NCBI GenBank assembly: GCA_963783785.1
Contig: CAWAOQ010000004.1
Span: 54,829 to 118,828, forward strand
Length of the DNA: 64,000 nucleotides
Source: CADEEN01 sp963783785
GTDB lineage: Bacteria > Pseudomonadota > Gammaproteobacteria > Burkholderiales > Burkholderiaceae_C
Reading direction: 5' to 3'
The position numbers and the translations under genes are program-made. The notes beneath the pieces were generated by a model. It was given only the letters and a program-made list of their open reading frames with translations. It was not told the DNA's origin and did not search any database. Below, piece by piece: positions 22,848 through 32,783 of this stretch (its first letter is position 1; the number at the start of each line of letters is the position of its first letter).

Positions 22848-24190
22848 ATGAAATCCCTGTTCCGATCTGCGGCGCTTGCCGCGACGCTCGCGTGGGTTGC
22901 CGCCCTGCCCACGCTGGCCCAGCCCAACACGCCCGCGGTGGCCACGCCTGCCGCGGTTGCTGCACGCCCGGGCGACTACATCGTCGCGGTGGTGAACCGG
23001 GAACTGGTCACCGCCCATGAAGTCAACCAGCGCATGGCCATTGCTCGCGCACAAGCGCAGCGCGCCAACCAGCAGGTTCTGCCCGACACCGCGTTGCGGC
23101 GCGAAGTGCTCGAGTCGCTGATCGAGGAACGCGCGATGCTGAGCCATGCGCGCGACAGCGGCATGCGCATCGAAGAAGTCGAAATCGACCGCGCGGTGGC
23201 CAGCATCGTGGCGGACAGCAAGATGACGCAGGCCCAGTTTCGCCAGCAACTGGCGCGCGAGGGCCTGGACATGCCGCGCTTTCGCGCCAACATCCGTGAC
23301 CAGATGCTGATCGAGCGCGTGCGCGAGCGCGAGGTGGCACAGCGCATTCGCATCACCGACAGCGAGATCGACGAGTTCATTGCAAAACAACGCAGTGCCG
23401 CGGCCGGCGACGTGCAATACAACATCGCGCAGGTCATGGTGCCGGTGCCCGAAAACGCCAGCGAAGCGGTGGTGGCCGAGCGCCAGGCGCGCGCCGAGGC
23501 GGCGCTGGCCCGCATCCGCGGCGGCGAGGACTTCGCCACCGTGGCCAAGGAGGTCTCGGAGGACGCCAATCGCGAGCGTGGCGGCGAGATCGGCTTGAGA
23601 CCGGCCGACCGCCTGCCCGACGTGTTCGTCGAAGTCGTGCGCCCGCTGGCCAACGGCGAAGTGGCGCCCTCGCTGTTGCGCAGCGGCGCTGGATTCCACG
23701 TCCTGAAACTGATCGAACGCAGCGATGGTTCCACGCTGCGCACGACGCAGACGCGCGCCCGCCACATCCTGCTGCGGCCCTCGCAGCAGCTCAGCGCGGA
23801 AGCCGCACGGGCCCGGCATGGCCGAGTTCAAGCGCCAGATCGACACCGGCGCGCGACGCTTCGAAGACCTCGCGCGCGAGCATTCGCTCGACGGCAGCGC
23901 GGCGGCCGGCGGCGATCTCGGCTGGGCCGCACCGGGCCAGTACGTGCCCGAGTTCGAGGCTGCGATGAACCGGCTGCCCATCGGGGGCATATCGGATCCG
24001 GTGGCGTCGCGCTTCGGCATCCACCTGATCCAGGTGCTCGAACGACGCAGCGTGGCCGTCGACACCAAGGTGCTGCGCGAGCAGGCGCAGCAACGCGCTG
24101 CGTGGGCGCAAGTTCGAGCAGGCCTACAGCGAATGGGTGCGCGACTTGCGTGACCGTGCGTACATCGAGATGCGCGAAGCACCGCTGTGA
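22848..24190 (+). CDS. surA: Periplasmic chaperone / peptidyl-prolyl isomerase SurA (two frameshifts)
   Basis: Chaperone that escorts outer-membrane barrels, LptD among them. After a signal peptide ending LAQ (about 25) comes the SurA N domain (VVNRELVTAHEVNQRM), then two parvulin domains: the first with YNIAQVMVPVPENAS, the second with ARHILLRP and GGDLGWAAPGQYVPEFE. Two extra bases break it: a C near 23817 (ARAR then MAEFKRQ) and a C near 24091 (REQAQ then NALRGRKFEQAYSEW). Corrected length is about 446 residues against 428 in E. coli. It follows lptD by 13 bases and precedes rsmA by 16, the standard order. Confidence 0.93.
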
Positions 24191-24206
24191 ATGTGGCCCC
24201 GGCGGC

Positions 24207-24971
24207 GTGAAGCACCAGCCGCGCAAGCGTTTCGGCCAGCATTTCCTTGCTGACAGCCGCGTCGTCGACGCCATCGTCGATGCCATCGGCCCACAGGCTG
24301 GCGATGCACTGGTCGAGATCGGGCCCGGGCTCGGCGCGCTGACGTTGCCGCTGCTGCAGCGCTGCAAACACCTGACCGTGATCGAACTCGATCGCGACCT
24401 GGCCTCGCGGCTGCGACGCAACCCGGCGCTCGACGTGGTCGAGGCCGACGTGCTGACGGTCGACTTCACTGCGCTGTCCCGTTCGCTGCGTTCCCGGCTG
24501 CGGGTGGTCGGCAACCTGCCCTACAACATCTCGACGCCGATCCTGTTCCACCTGCTTGGCGCCGCGAACGACATCCAGGACCAGCACTTCATGCTGCAGA
24601 AGGAAGTCGTCGCACGGATGGCGGCGAGGCCCGGCAACAAGGACTATGGGCGGCTGACGGTGATGCTGCAGTGGCGCTACCACATCGAGTCGCTGTTCGA
24701 CGTGCCCCCCGAAGCCTTCGAGCCGCCGCCGCGCGTGGACTCGGCCATCGTGCGCATGTTGCCGTGGCCCGATCCCGCCGCGCTCGACACGAAGCTGCTC
24801 GAAGAACTCGTGCAGGTGGCCTTCTCACAGCGACGCAAGCTGCTGCGCCACACCTTGGGCCGCTGGCTCGAAGGCCGCGGCTTCGGCGGCAGTTTCGACG
24901 TGCAGCGCCGCGCCGAGGAAGTCCCGGTGGCCGAGTACGTCGCGCTAGCCCAGGCGGCTGCCGCTCGCTGA
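24207..24971 (+). CDS. rsmA: 16S rRNA (adenine1518-N6/adenine1519-N6)-dimethyltransferase
   Basis: Dimethylates two adjacent adenosines in helix 45 of 16S rRNA; its loss gives kasugamycin resistance. The 254-residue protein starts VKHQPRKRFGQHFL (GTG start), has the SAM motif EIGPGLGALT, the acidic ELDRDLA, and the catalytic NLPYNIS. The C-terminal helical domain ends within the overlap with the convergent dedA gene (27 bases, 24945-24971). pdxA, often found between surA and rsmA, is absent. Confidence 0.95.
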   Translation: MKHQPRKRFGQHFLADSRVVDAIVDAIGPQAGDALVEIGPGLGALTLPLLQRCKHLTVIELDRDLASRLRRNPALDVVEADVLTVDFTALSRSLRSRLRVVGNLPYNISTPILFHLLGAANDIQDQHFMLQKEVVARMAARPGNKDYGRLTVMLQWRYHIESLFDVPPEAFEPPPRVDSAIVRMLPWPDPAALDTKLLEELVQVAFSQRRKLLRHTLGRWLEGRGFGGSFDVQRRAEEVPVAEYVALAQAAAAR

Positions 24972-25613
24972 GGGCTGCGCCCGCCGCGCCTTCCAGCCGC
25001 CATAGATCGCGATCAGCCCGGGGATCAGGATCATCGCCCAGATGATCTTCTCGAGGTTGCTCTTGACGACCGGGATGTTGCCGAACAGGTAGCCCGCACC
25101 GACCAGGCTGACGACCCACAGCGTGCCTCCGGTCACGTCATAGAAAGTGAAGCGCCGTCGCGTCATCTGCGCCACGCCGGCGACGAACGGCGCGAAGGTG
25201 CGCACGAACGGCATGAAGCGCGCCAGCACGATCGTGACGCCACCGTAGCGTTCATAGAATTCATGCGCCTGCTCGAACGCCCGCTTGTTGAAGAAGCGAC
25301 TCTGTTCCCACTGGAACACGCGCGGACCGATGTGGTGGCCGATCGTGTAGTTGGTCTGGTTGCCGAGGATGGCTGCGGCGGTCAGCAGCGCGATCGACAG
25401 CGGCAGATTCATCAGCCCGACGCCGCACAGCGTGCCGACCACGAACAGCAGCGAATCGCCGGGCAGGAACGGCATCACCACGACGCCGGTCTCGACGAAC
25501 ACGATCAGGAACAGCAGTGCGTAGACCCACGCCCCGTAGGTCTGCACGAAGGTTTGCAGGTGCACATCGACGTGGAGGATGAAGTCGAGCAGGAATTGGA
25601 GGGCTTCGGGCAT
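24945..25613 (-). CDS. DedA family inner-membrane protein
   Basis: 222 residues with about five membrane helices. Family marks are FVETGVVVMPFLPGDSLLF (about 41-59, in the first re-entrant region), the GNQTNYTIGHHIGPR block and the ERYGGVTIVLARFMPFVRTF motif containing the conserved arginines. DedA proteins help membrane homeostasis and undecaprenyl-phosphate or phospholipid flipping; which member this is cannot be told. It overlaps the end of rsmA on the other strand and is divergent from mutL, 59 bases away. Confidence 0.92.
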   Translation of the reverse strand: MPEALQFLLDFILHVDVHLQTFVQTYGAWVYALLFLIVFVETGVVVMPFLPGDSLLFVVGTLCGVGLMNLPLSIALLTAAAILGNQTNYTIGHHIGPRVFQWEQSRFFNKRAFEQAHEFYERYGGVTIVLARFMPFVRTFAPFVAGVAQMTRRRFTFYDVTGGTLWVVSLVGAGYLFGNIPVVKSNLEKIIWAMILIPGLIAIYGGWKARRAQPSASGSRLG

Positions 25614-25672
25614 GGGTCGGGATTATCCGGGGTGCCGGCAGCGAGCCCGCCACCGACTGCGACAATTCGACA

Positions 25673-27483
25673 ATGAGTGCCCCCCAAGGATTCACGCTGC
25701 AGGCCCCACGCCGCCCGATTCGCGACCTGCCTGACGAACTGGTGAGCCAGATCGCCGCCGGCGAGGTGGTCGAGCGGCCGGCATCGGTGGTGCGTGAGTT
25801 GGTCGACAACGCGCTCGACGCCGGGGCCTCGCAGGTCACCGTGAAGCTGTCGGCCGGCGGCGTGCGCCAGATCGTGGTCGAGGACGATGGCGAGGGCATC
25901 CCGCGCAGTGAACTCGCGCTGGCGCTGCGCCGCCACGCCACCAGCAAGATCGCCAGCCTGGCCGAGCTCGAAGGCGTCGCGACGATGGGCTTTCGCGGTG
26001 AGGCGCTGGCAGCGATCGCATCGGTATCGGAGCTCGCGCTGGCCAGCCGCACCGCCGATGCACCGCACGCCACGCGGCTCGATGCCCGGTCCGGCGAGAT
26101 GGCGCCGACAGCGCGCGCGGTCGGCACCAGCGTCGAGGTGCGCGAGCTGTTCTTCGCCACGCCGGCGCGACGCAAGTTCCTGAAGACCGATGCCACCGAG
26201 CTGGCCCATTGCGTCGACGCGGTGCGCCGCCATGCGCTGGCGCGGCCCGACGTCGGCTTCGCGGTCTGGCACGAGGGCCGCCTGGTGGCGCAGTGGCGCG
26301 CCGCAGCCGATGTGCAGGCTCGCCTGGCCGACGTGATGGGCGCAGAGTTCATCACCGCCAGCGTGGCCGTGCAGGGGCAGGCCGGGCCGTTGCGGCTGCA
26401 TGGCCGTGTCGGCGTCCCGGATGCCGCCCGCGCCCGCGCCGACCAGCAGTACACCTATGTCAACGGCCGCTATGTGCGTGACCGTGGCGTCGCGCATGGT
26501 GTGCGCAGTGCATTCGAGGACGTGCTGCACGGCGCGCGCCAGCCGGTCTACGTGCTGTTCATCGAGATCGACCCACAACGGGTCGATGTCAACGTGCACC
26601 CGACCAAGATCGAGGTCCGGTTCCGTGATGCGCGCGAGGTCCACCAGGCCGTGCGCCTGGCGGTCGAGAATGCGCTGGCGCTGCCACGCGCCGCCGCGGC
26701 GAGCGGCGCAGCCGCCGGCGCTGGCCGCGTTGTCGTTGGCCGCATCGCCCTGGCGCGCGACGCCGCCTTCACAGCCTGGCCTGGCACTGCAGCATGCCGC
26801 CACGCTCTATGCCCGCGAGGGCGCCGCCGCCGTACGCACGCCCGCTGCCGGCCGCAGAACCGCACGCGGCGCCGGACGCACCGGACGCGCCGGCAGACCA
26901 ATGGCCGCTCGGCCGGGCGCTGGCGCAACTGGCCGGCGCCTACATCCTGGCCGAGAACCGGCAGGGCCTGGTGATCGTCGACATGCACGCGGCGCACGAG
27001 CGCATCGTCTACGAGCGGCTCAAGCGCCAGCTCGGTGGCGCCAGCCTGGAAGTGCAACCGCTGCTGATTCCGGCCACCTTCGCCGCCACGTTGGCCGAGA
27101 TGGCCAGCGCCGAGGCGCATGCCGGCACGCTGTCGGCACTCGGCCTGGAAGTCACGCCGCTGGCCAGCACCACGCTGGCGGTGCGTTCACGACCGGCGGC
27201 ACTGGCCGACGCCGACCCGGTGGCGCTGACCCGGTCGGTGCTGGCTGAGCTGGCACAGCACGAGGCCAGCCGTGTCGTCGAACGGGCCCGCGACGAATTG
27301 CTGGCGACGATGGCTTGCCATGCCGCCGTGCGCGCCAACCGGCGCCTGACGGAGGGTGAGATGAACGCCTTGCTGCGCGAGATGGAAGCCACCGAGCGCA
27401 GCGACCAGTGCAACCACGGCCGCCCGACCTGGCGGCAGGTGACGCTGAGGGAGCTCGACGCCCTCTTCCTGCGCGGCCGCTGA
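25673..27483 (+). CDS. mutL: DNA mismatch repair protein MutL (two frameshifts in the linker)
   Basis: Links mismatch recognition by MutS to strand removal. The N-terminal GHKL ATPase has NALDAGA, EDDGEGI and TMGFRGEALAAI, followed by the S5-like domain with VNVHPTKIEVRF. The C-terminal dimer domain carries DMHAAHERIVYE, close to the DQHAx2Ex4E endonuclease motif (Q changed to M), as expected for a species without MutH. Two extra bases lie in the low-complexity linker, near 26722 and 26830; with both removed the linker reads AAPALAALSLAASP ... LYAREG-PPPYARPLP and the protein has about 602 residues (E. coli 615). Confidence 0.93.
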
Positions 27484-27507
27484 CAGCTCGCCTGCCCCCG
27501 GCAGCCT

Positions 27508-28573
27508 TCAGGCGACGCGGCGCAGGGCCGCGTGCCCGCTGCCGAGCGTGCCGCCGAACAGGTTCTTCGGATCCGCCAGGCGGGGCACGAGGTCGATCTG
27601 CGTGCAGGCGCCGCATCGTTCGCCGAGCAGCGTGTGCAGGAAGCGCAGCGAGGAGTAGTCCTCGAGGGCGAAGCCGACCGAGTCGAACACCGTCACGTCG
27701 TCGGCCGTCACGCGACCCGGCTTGGCGCCACGCAGAATGTCGGCGAACTCGGTCACCGCGAAGTCGGCATCGAGTTGCTGGATCTCGCCTTCGATGCGTG
27801 ATTGCGGTTCGTACTCGACGATCACGCGCGCATCGGGCCGCAGCAGGATGTCGGCGTGCAGTTCGGTCTTGCCCGGGCAGTCACCACCGACGGCATTCAG
27901 GTGCATGCCGGCCTCGATCATCGCCGGTTCGAGGATCACCGCGTTGCGCTTGTCGGCGGTCACGGTGGTCACGATGTCGGCGCCGCGCACCGCATGCGCA
28001 GTGCTCGCGCAGCGCACGATCGCCATGTCGGCCAGTTCGGGCATCGCGCGCAGGTTGCGTTCGAGCTTGGCCATCGCCGCGCCGTCGACGTCGAACAGGC
28101 GCAGTTCACGAATGCCCAGCATGCGATGGAAGGCAATGGCCTGGAACTCGCTCTGCGCGCCGTTGCCGATCAGCGCCATCACCGCGGCTGTCGGGCCGTG
28201 CCAGGTGGCTGGCGGCCAGCGCCGACATCGCGGCGGTGCGCAGCGCCGTGGTCACGGTCAGCTCGGACAGCAGCAGCGGGTAGCCGGTATCGACGTCGGC
28301 CAGCACGCCGAACGCGGTGACCGTGAGCAACCCGGCCGCGGTGTTCTTCGGGTGGCCGTTGACGTACTTGAAGGAATAGAAGCGGCCATCGCTGGTCGGC
28401 ATCAACTCGATCACGCCGCCATCGGAATGGCTGGCCACCCGGGCTGACTTCTCGAAGTCGGCCCACCGCCGGTAGTCGGCCTCGATCTCACCGGCCAGGC
28501 GTTCGATGAAGCGGGCCACACCCTGCGTGTGGACCAGCCGCTGGATGTCGGCAACGCCGATGTAGTCGACCAC
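27508..28573 (-). CDS. Ornithine cyclodeaminase (frameshifted as sequenced)
   Basis: NAD-dependent enzyme turning L-ornithine into L-proline and ammonia. Family blocks are VASHSDGGVIELMPTSDG, FKYVNGHPKNT (Lys and the substrate pocket), the Rossmann motif ALIGNGAQSEFQ and NAVGGDCPGKTELH with the catalytic Asp. The reading frame is broken near 28187 by one extra G; restored, it reads DSR-VMALIGNG and gives 354 residues, the normal size for the bacterial enzyme. A GTG at 28573 gives MVDYIGVADIQRL, the family start. It is divergent from an Lrp/AsnC regulator, which probably controls it in response to an amino acid. Confidence 0.9.
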
Positions 28574-28581
28574 GGGCTTGT

Positions 28582-28613
28582 CTCCAGATTGTCGTTTGAG
28601 TGATTGTCTGGAG
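28582..28613. promoter_or_regulatory. Inverted and direct repeat between ornithine cyclodeaminase and its Lrp-type regulator
   Basis: CTCCAGA (28582-28588) is mirrored by TCTGGAG (28607-28613) 18 bases away, and inside it ATTGTC occurs twice, 15 bases apart (28588 and 28603). It lies 9 bases from the GTG of the cyclodeaminase gene and about 95 bases from the ATG of the regulator. Lrp-type octamers bind repeated, loosely palindromic sites in such divergent regions, so this is a good operator candidate; binding is inferred. Confidence 0.45.
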
Positions 28614-28708
28614 CCTCGGAGCCAAAGAAAAGGCAGCACCCTGACCAGATCGTCACCTTCTCTATTCATAATGTCAGCCCCGATTGGCATTTCGCATATT
28701 TCGCCCCG

Positions 28709-29131
28709 ATGGACGACACCGACCAGCAATTGATCGCCCTGTTGCGAGCGAACGCCCGCGCACCGGTGGCCACACTTGCCAAGCAACTCAAAGTGGCCCG
28801 CGGCACGGTGCAGAACCGGCTGGCCAAGCTGGAGGCCGCGGGCACGATCGCCGGCTACACCGTGCGCCTGAAGCCGCAGGCCGAAGAGCACCGCATTCGC
28901 GCGCTGACCACCATTGCCGTCGAAGGCAACCGCGGCGAGGCCGTGCTGCGGGCGCTGCGCGGCGACCCTGCGGTCGAAGCGCTGCACACGACCAACGGCC
29001 GCTGGGACATCGTGGCCGAATTGCGGGCCGAGAATCTGGAGGCCTTCGATCGGGTGCTCGGCCGCATCCGCCTGATCGACGGCATCGCCAGCACCGAAAC
29101 CAGCTTGCTGCTTTCGACTCACAAGCTTTGA
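28709..29131 (+). CDS. Lrp/AsnC family transcriptional regulator
   Basis: 140 residues: an N-terminal winged helix-turn-helix (LIALLRANARAPVATLAKQL, with VARGTVQNRLAKLE as recognition part) and a C-terminal RAM effector domain (ALTTIAVEGNRG ... EALHTTNGRWDIVAELRAE). The start MDDTDQQLIALL at 28709 is the family norm; an upstream in-frame ATG at 28604 gives an unrelated extension. Divergent from ornithine cyclodeaminase, a classic arrangement in which the regulator senses ornithine, arginine or proline; the ligand is inferred only. Confidence 0.9.
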   Translation: MDDTDQQLIALLRANARAPVATLAKQLKVARGTVQNRLAKLEAAGTIAGYTVRLKPQAEEHRIRALTTIAVEGNRGEAVLRALRGDPAVEALHTTNGRWDIVAELRAENLEAFDRVLGRIRLIDGIASTETSLLLSTHKL

Positions 29132-29169
29132 CCCGACCCGACCGCCGCGCCTGTGTCAGCATCGTGCCC

Positions 29170-30039
29170 ATGTCGACCGTGAACGTCCCGCGCCGCTGGC
29201 GCCGCGCCACCCTCGCTGCCGCCGCGCTGCTGCTGGCGCTGGCCGGTTGCGCGACGCTCGACGAGAAACAGCGCGAGTGGATCTTCCAGCCCGGCGACCG
29301 CACCTGGGCCTACGGCGCGTCGGCGGCCGAAGGCATGAGCGATGTCTGGATCGAATTCGAGTCACGCGAGGCCGATGCCGCGCCCATCAGGCTGCACGGC
29401 CTGTGGTTGCCGCAAGCCGATCCCGATGCCCCCGTGCTGCTGTACCTGCACGGTGCGCGCTATGACGTCCGGTCCAGCGCGCACCGCATGCGCCGCATGC
29501 ACCAGCTCGGCTTCTCGGTGCTGGGCATCGACTACCGCGGCTTCGGACGCAGCACGCCGGCGCTGCCGTCCGAGGAACTGGCTCACGAAGACGCATCGGC
29601 AGCCTGGCACTGGTTGGCCGCGCAGCACCCACAGGCACAACGCTACCTGTTCGGGCATTCGCTCGGCGGCGCCATCGCCGTGCGCCTGGCCGGCGAAGTC
29701 GACGACGCCGCAGGCTTGATCGTCGAGGGCAGCTTCCCGTCGATCCCGGAGGTCGTGAAGACCATGAAGTGGGGCTGGCTGCCGGTCGCGCCGCTGATCA
29801 CGCAGCGCTTCGACGCCGGCACGCACATCGAGCGCGTGAAGGCACCGCTGCTGGTGGTGCATGGCAGCGAAGACCGCCTGATCCAGCCCACGCTCGGCCG
29901 CGCGCTGTACGAGCGCGCCGTGGGACCCAAACGCTTCGTGCTCGTCGATGGCGGCACGCACCACAACACCAACGCGGTCGGCCACGAGGCCTATCGCGAA
30001 GCGCTGGCCGAGCTGTTCGGCATGCGCGCCGTGAACTGA
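29170..30039 (+). CDS. Alpha/beta hydrolase lipoprotein
   Basis: 289-residue serine hydrolase. A signal peptide ends in a lipobox LALAGC at about residue 27, so the protein is likely anchored to a membrane in the periplasm. The fold marks are YLHGARYDVR (oxyanion region), DYRGFGRS, the nucleophile elbow GHSLGG (about 160-165), the acidic HGSEDRLIQP and the final His in GGTHHNTN. It resembles the BEM46/YfhR type of hydrolase; the substrate is unknown. It begins 38 bases after the Lrp gene and ends 2 bases before the pseudouridine synthase gene. Confidence 0.85.
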   Translation: MSTVNVPRRWRRATLAAAALLLALAGCATLDEKQREWIFQPGDRTWAYGASAAEGMSDVWIEFESREADAAPIRLHGLWLPQADPDAPVLLYLHGARYDVRSSAHRMRRMHQLGFSVLGIDYRGFGRSTPALPSEELAHEDASAAWHWLAAQHPQAQRYLFGHSLGGAIAVRLAGEVDDAAGLIVEGSFPSIPEVVKTMKWGWLPVAPLITQRFDAGTHIERVKAPLLVVHGSEDRLIQPTLGRALYERAVGPKRFVLVDGGTHHNTNAVGHEAYREALAELFGMRAVN

Positions 30040-30041
30040 AC

Positions 30042-31276
30042 ATGGCCACACTGAAACTGAAGAAGGACAAGACCGCGTCGACGCGGCAGCGCACCGAGCC
30101 GCGCGGGCCGCTGCGCGGCATCGCCGCGCCGCGCAAGCAGAAGTCACTGGCCGAAGTGCAGGCCGAGCGCGCCGCGCGTGCCGAGCGTGCCGCGCAGGAG
30201 CGGCGCGCTGCACCACAGCCGAGCGGTGCAGCGCGCGATCGCCCGCCGCGCCGGGAACCGCCGCGCGATGCCCCCGGAAAGCGCCGCCAACCGGCACCGC
30301 GCCCGCGCGACGTGCGCCGCCACCATCCCGATCCGGTGACGCGCCGCCGCGGCGCGAGCGCCAGGATCCGGCCCGCCGACCCCCGCGTGGCGATGCAGCG
30401 CCGCGGCCAGACCGCGACGCGCCGGCACGACGGGACCGCCCTTCGCCAGCGCGGGCCTCGCCGCCGGCACGCCGCGAGCCCGCGCCGCGTCCAGCGCCGC
30501 CCTCGCGTCGCGAACCGCAACCGGCCGCTGGCCCGGCGCGCGAAGGCGATCGCCTGTCCAAGCGCATGACCGCCATGGGCCTGGCCTCGCGTCGCGAAGC
30601 GGACGACTGGATCGCCGCCGGCTGGGTGCGGGTCGATGGCAAGCTGGCCGTGCTCGGTCAGCGCATCGGCCCCGATGCGCGCATCGACATCGACCCGCGT
30701 GCGCGCAACGAACAGGCGCGCCGCGTCACCATCCTGCTCAACAAGCCGGTCGGCTACGTCAGCGGCCAGGCCGAAGATGGCCACGAGCCGGCGGTGGTGT
30801 TGGTCAAGCCCGAAAACCGCTGGGCCGACGACCGCGGCATCGCCTTCCACGCCGGCCACTTGCGCCACCTGGCGCCGGCCGGGCGCCTGGACATCGACTC
30901 GGTGGGCCTGCTGGTGCTGACACAGGACGGTCGCGTCGCCAAGGCACTGATCGGTGAAGACTCGCGCATCGAGAAGGAGTACCTGGTGCGCGTGCGTCGC
31001 ACGCAACCGGGGCCGTTGACCGAGCGCGAGCTGGCGCTGCTCGAACATGGCCTCACGCTCGACGAAAAGCCGCTGAAGCCGGCCAAGGTCAGCTGGGCCA
31101 ACGAAGACCAGTTGCGCTTCGTGCTGCGCGAAGGCCGCAAGCGCCAGATCCGCCGCATGTGCGAACTGGTCGGCCTCGAGGTGCTGGGCTTGAAGCGCGT
31201 GCGCATCGGCAGCGTCGTGCTCGGCAAATTGCCGCCGGGGCAGTGGCGCTACCTGCGCGACGACGAGTCGTTCTAG
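30042..31276 (+). CDS. 23S rRNA pseudouridine synthase, RsuA/RluB/RluF family, with long basic N-terminal extension (frameshifted)
   Basis: The C-terminal 235 residues are a complete RsuA-type synthase: an S4 RNA-binding domain (MGLASRREADDWIAAGWV) and the catalytic domain with Asp in GRLDIDSVGLL, then KEYLVRV and EGRKRQIRRM. Sequence style is closest to RluF/RluB. Ahead of it lie about 175 residues rich in Arg, Pro, Ala and Asp, starting MATLKLKKDKTAST, probably disordered and RNA-contacting. The frame slips by one missing base near 30338; frame choice inside the extension is helped by the DAPPRRERQDPARR pattern reading cleanly into DRLSKRMTAMG. Corrected length is about 411 residues. Confidence 0.85.
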
Positions 31277-31289
31277 CTACGGCGCGCGG

Positions 31290-32249
31290 TCACTCCCGCC
31301 GCGTCTGCGCCCGCAGCGCGGTCGACGCTTCGAGCCACTGCGGCTCGACGGCCTGGGCGCGCACCACGGCGCGCTCGGCGGCGTCTTGCGCCGCAGCGCG
31401 CTGGCCCAGGCGCAGGCGCGCGACCGCGAGGTTGTGCCAGGCGGCCGCGCTGTCGTGCAGTGCCGCCTCGCGTTCGAAGGCCTGTGCGGCGCCCTGGACG
31501 TCACCGGCAGCGAAGCGGGTATTGCCCCGCCCCAACCCGGCCAGCGCATTGCGTGGCCAGCGCTCGACGAGGCTGTCATAGGCGCGCATGGCCTGGGCCG
31601 GCGGCGCCACGCGCTCGAACGCGATCGCCGCCTGCACGCTGTCGGTCTCGCTGGCCGTCGCCGGCAGGCGGCCCGGCGCCAGCGCGACGAAGGCCCACCG
31701 TGCCGAGCGCGCCCAGGTGCGTTCGAACAGCGCGAAGCCCATCACCTCGCGCTCGGTGGTACCGCTGCGCAGCACCAGCTGTCGCTGCGTCAGGTCGTAG
31801 CCGACGAGGACCGCGTAATGCCAGCGCGGCAGCCACGCCAGGCCGAGGTTCTGCAGCACCACCACCGGCAGGCCGGCAGCGACTTCGGCCAGCAGGTCGG
31901 CGAGTTGCGGCTGCAGCGGCACCGCCAGCGCACCGAAGCGGCGCGCAGCCGCCAGCATTTCGGCCTGCAACGCACCCTCGCGCGCCGGCAGGAACACGGC
32001 CTCGGCCAGTTGATCGGGCGTGGCCGCCAGGCCAGCGTGCGCCAGCACCGTCGCCAGCGCCGCCGGACCGCAGTGGTACGGCGTTTGCGGGAAGAACGGC
32101 ACCTCGCGCAACTCGGTGCGTGGCGCCAGGCCGGGCGGCGGTGCATCGGCGAGTGCCGCGCTCTGCGGAGGCTCGGCGAAAACGGCGCAGCCGCTGGAAA
32201 GTGCCGACGCGGCGGTGCCGAGCAGCCACGCCCGCCGCCGCACTTGCAT
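31290..32249 (-). CDS. PA2778 family cysteine peptidase with TPR-like tail
   Basis: 319 residues. A signal peptide with lipobox ALSSGC (about residue 21) leads into a C39-like papain-fold domain: catalytic Cys in TPYHCGPAALATVL (about 64) and His in PRWHYAVLVGYD (about 146). The C-terminal 120 residues are Ala/Leu-rich helical repeats (AQAMRAYDSLVERWPRNALAGLGRGN, with a second copy ending AWHNLAVARLRLGQ) of tetratricopeptide type. The ATG at 32249 gives a signal peptide with the usual basic start; a further ATG at 32282 would add 11 residues. It forms a two-gene unit with the PA2779-type gene upstream. Confidence 0.85.
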   Translation of the reverse strand: MQVRRRAWLLGTAASALSSGCAVFAEPPQSAALADAPPPGLAPRTELREVPFFPQTPYHCGPAALATVLAHAGLAATPDQLAEAVFLPAREGALQAEMLAAARRFGALAVPLQPQLADLLAEVAAGLPVVVLQNLGLAWLPRWHYAVLVGYDLTQRQLVLRSGTTEREVMGFALFERTWARSARWAFVALAPGRLPATASETDSVQAAIAFERVAPPAQAMRAYDSLVERWPRNALAGLGRGNTRFAAGDVQGAAQAFEREAALHDSAAAWHNLAVARLRLGQRAAAQDAAERAVVRAQAVEPQWLEASTALRAQTRRE

Positions 32250-32286
32250 GCCAGACCTCAGGCCGCGCCGGGTCGCAGACAAGCGA

Positions 32287-32691
32287 TCAGCGGATCGGAC
32301 GCGTGAACGGAAAGATCTTCGTGAAGCCGAGGATGTCGGTGATCAGCAGGATCAGGAAGATCGTGACGATCACGCCGAGCGCATCGCCACCGGCGGGCGC
32401 CTGGTCGATCTGTGCGGCCACCTGCGCGGCCTCGGCGTCGGTCAATGCGGCAACGCGCTCACGAGCGACCTCGACGCTGACTCCCCGGGCCTGCAGTGCG
32501 GCCGCGACATCGGCGCGGTTCAACGTCTGCTCGAGCAGTGCACGGCCCGGCTGGGCGGTGGCTGCCTGCTCGGTGCCGATCAACGCAGGTGCGGTCGCGG
32601 CAGGCACCAGCGGGGCCGCTTGCACCAGGCCGGCGAAGGACAGGCTCATCGCGACCAGGGTGGCCAGCGTGCGTCGAGTGCGGGTTGTCAT
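32287..32691 (-). CDS. PA2779 family protein
   Basis: 134 residues: a signal peptide (MTTRTRRTLATLVAMSL to about VQA), a short helical middle (RALLEQTLNRADVAAALQARG and DAEAAQVAAQIDQAPAGG) and one C-terminal membrane helix ALGVIVTIFLILLITDILG followed by a basic tail. This pattern matches the small PA2779 partner protein that accompanies the PA2778 peptidase in many proteobacteria. Function unknown; the C-terminal helix and tail resemble a substrate-tag layout but no PEP-type motif is seen. The start ATG at 32691 is chosen because the signal peptide begins there. Confidence 0.8.
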   Translation of the reverse strand: MTTRTRRTLATLVAMSLSFAGLVQAAPLVPAATAPALIGTEQAATAQPGRALLEQTLNRADVAAALQARGVSVEVARERVAALTDAEAAQVAAQIDQAPAGGDALGVIVTIFLILLITDILGFTKIFPFTRPIR

Positions 32692-32783
32692 GCGAGCGGT
32701 CTCCATCAGTGGGCGTGCGGTCATCGTACCGTGGCCAGCACCTGCCCACGTATGGGGATGCAACCGGCTGGTACGCTCTGTGC

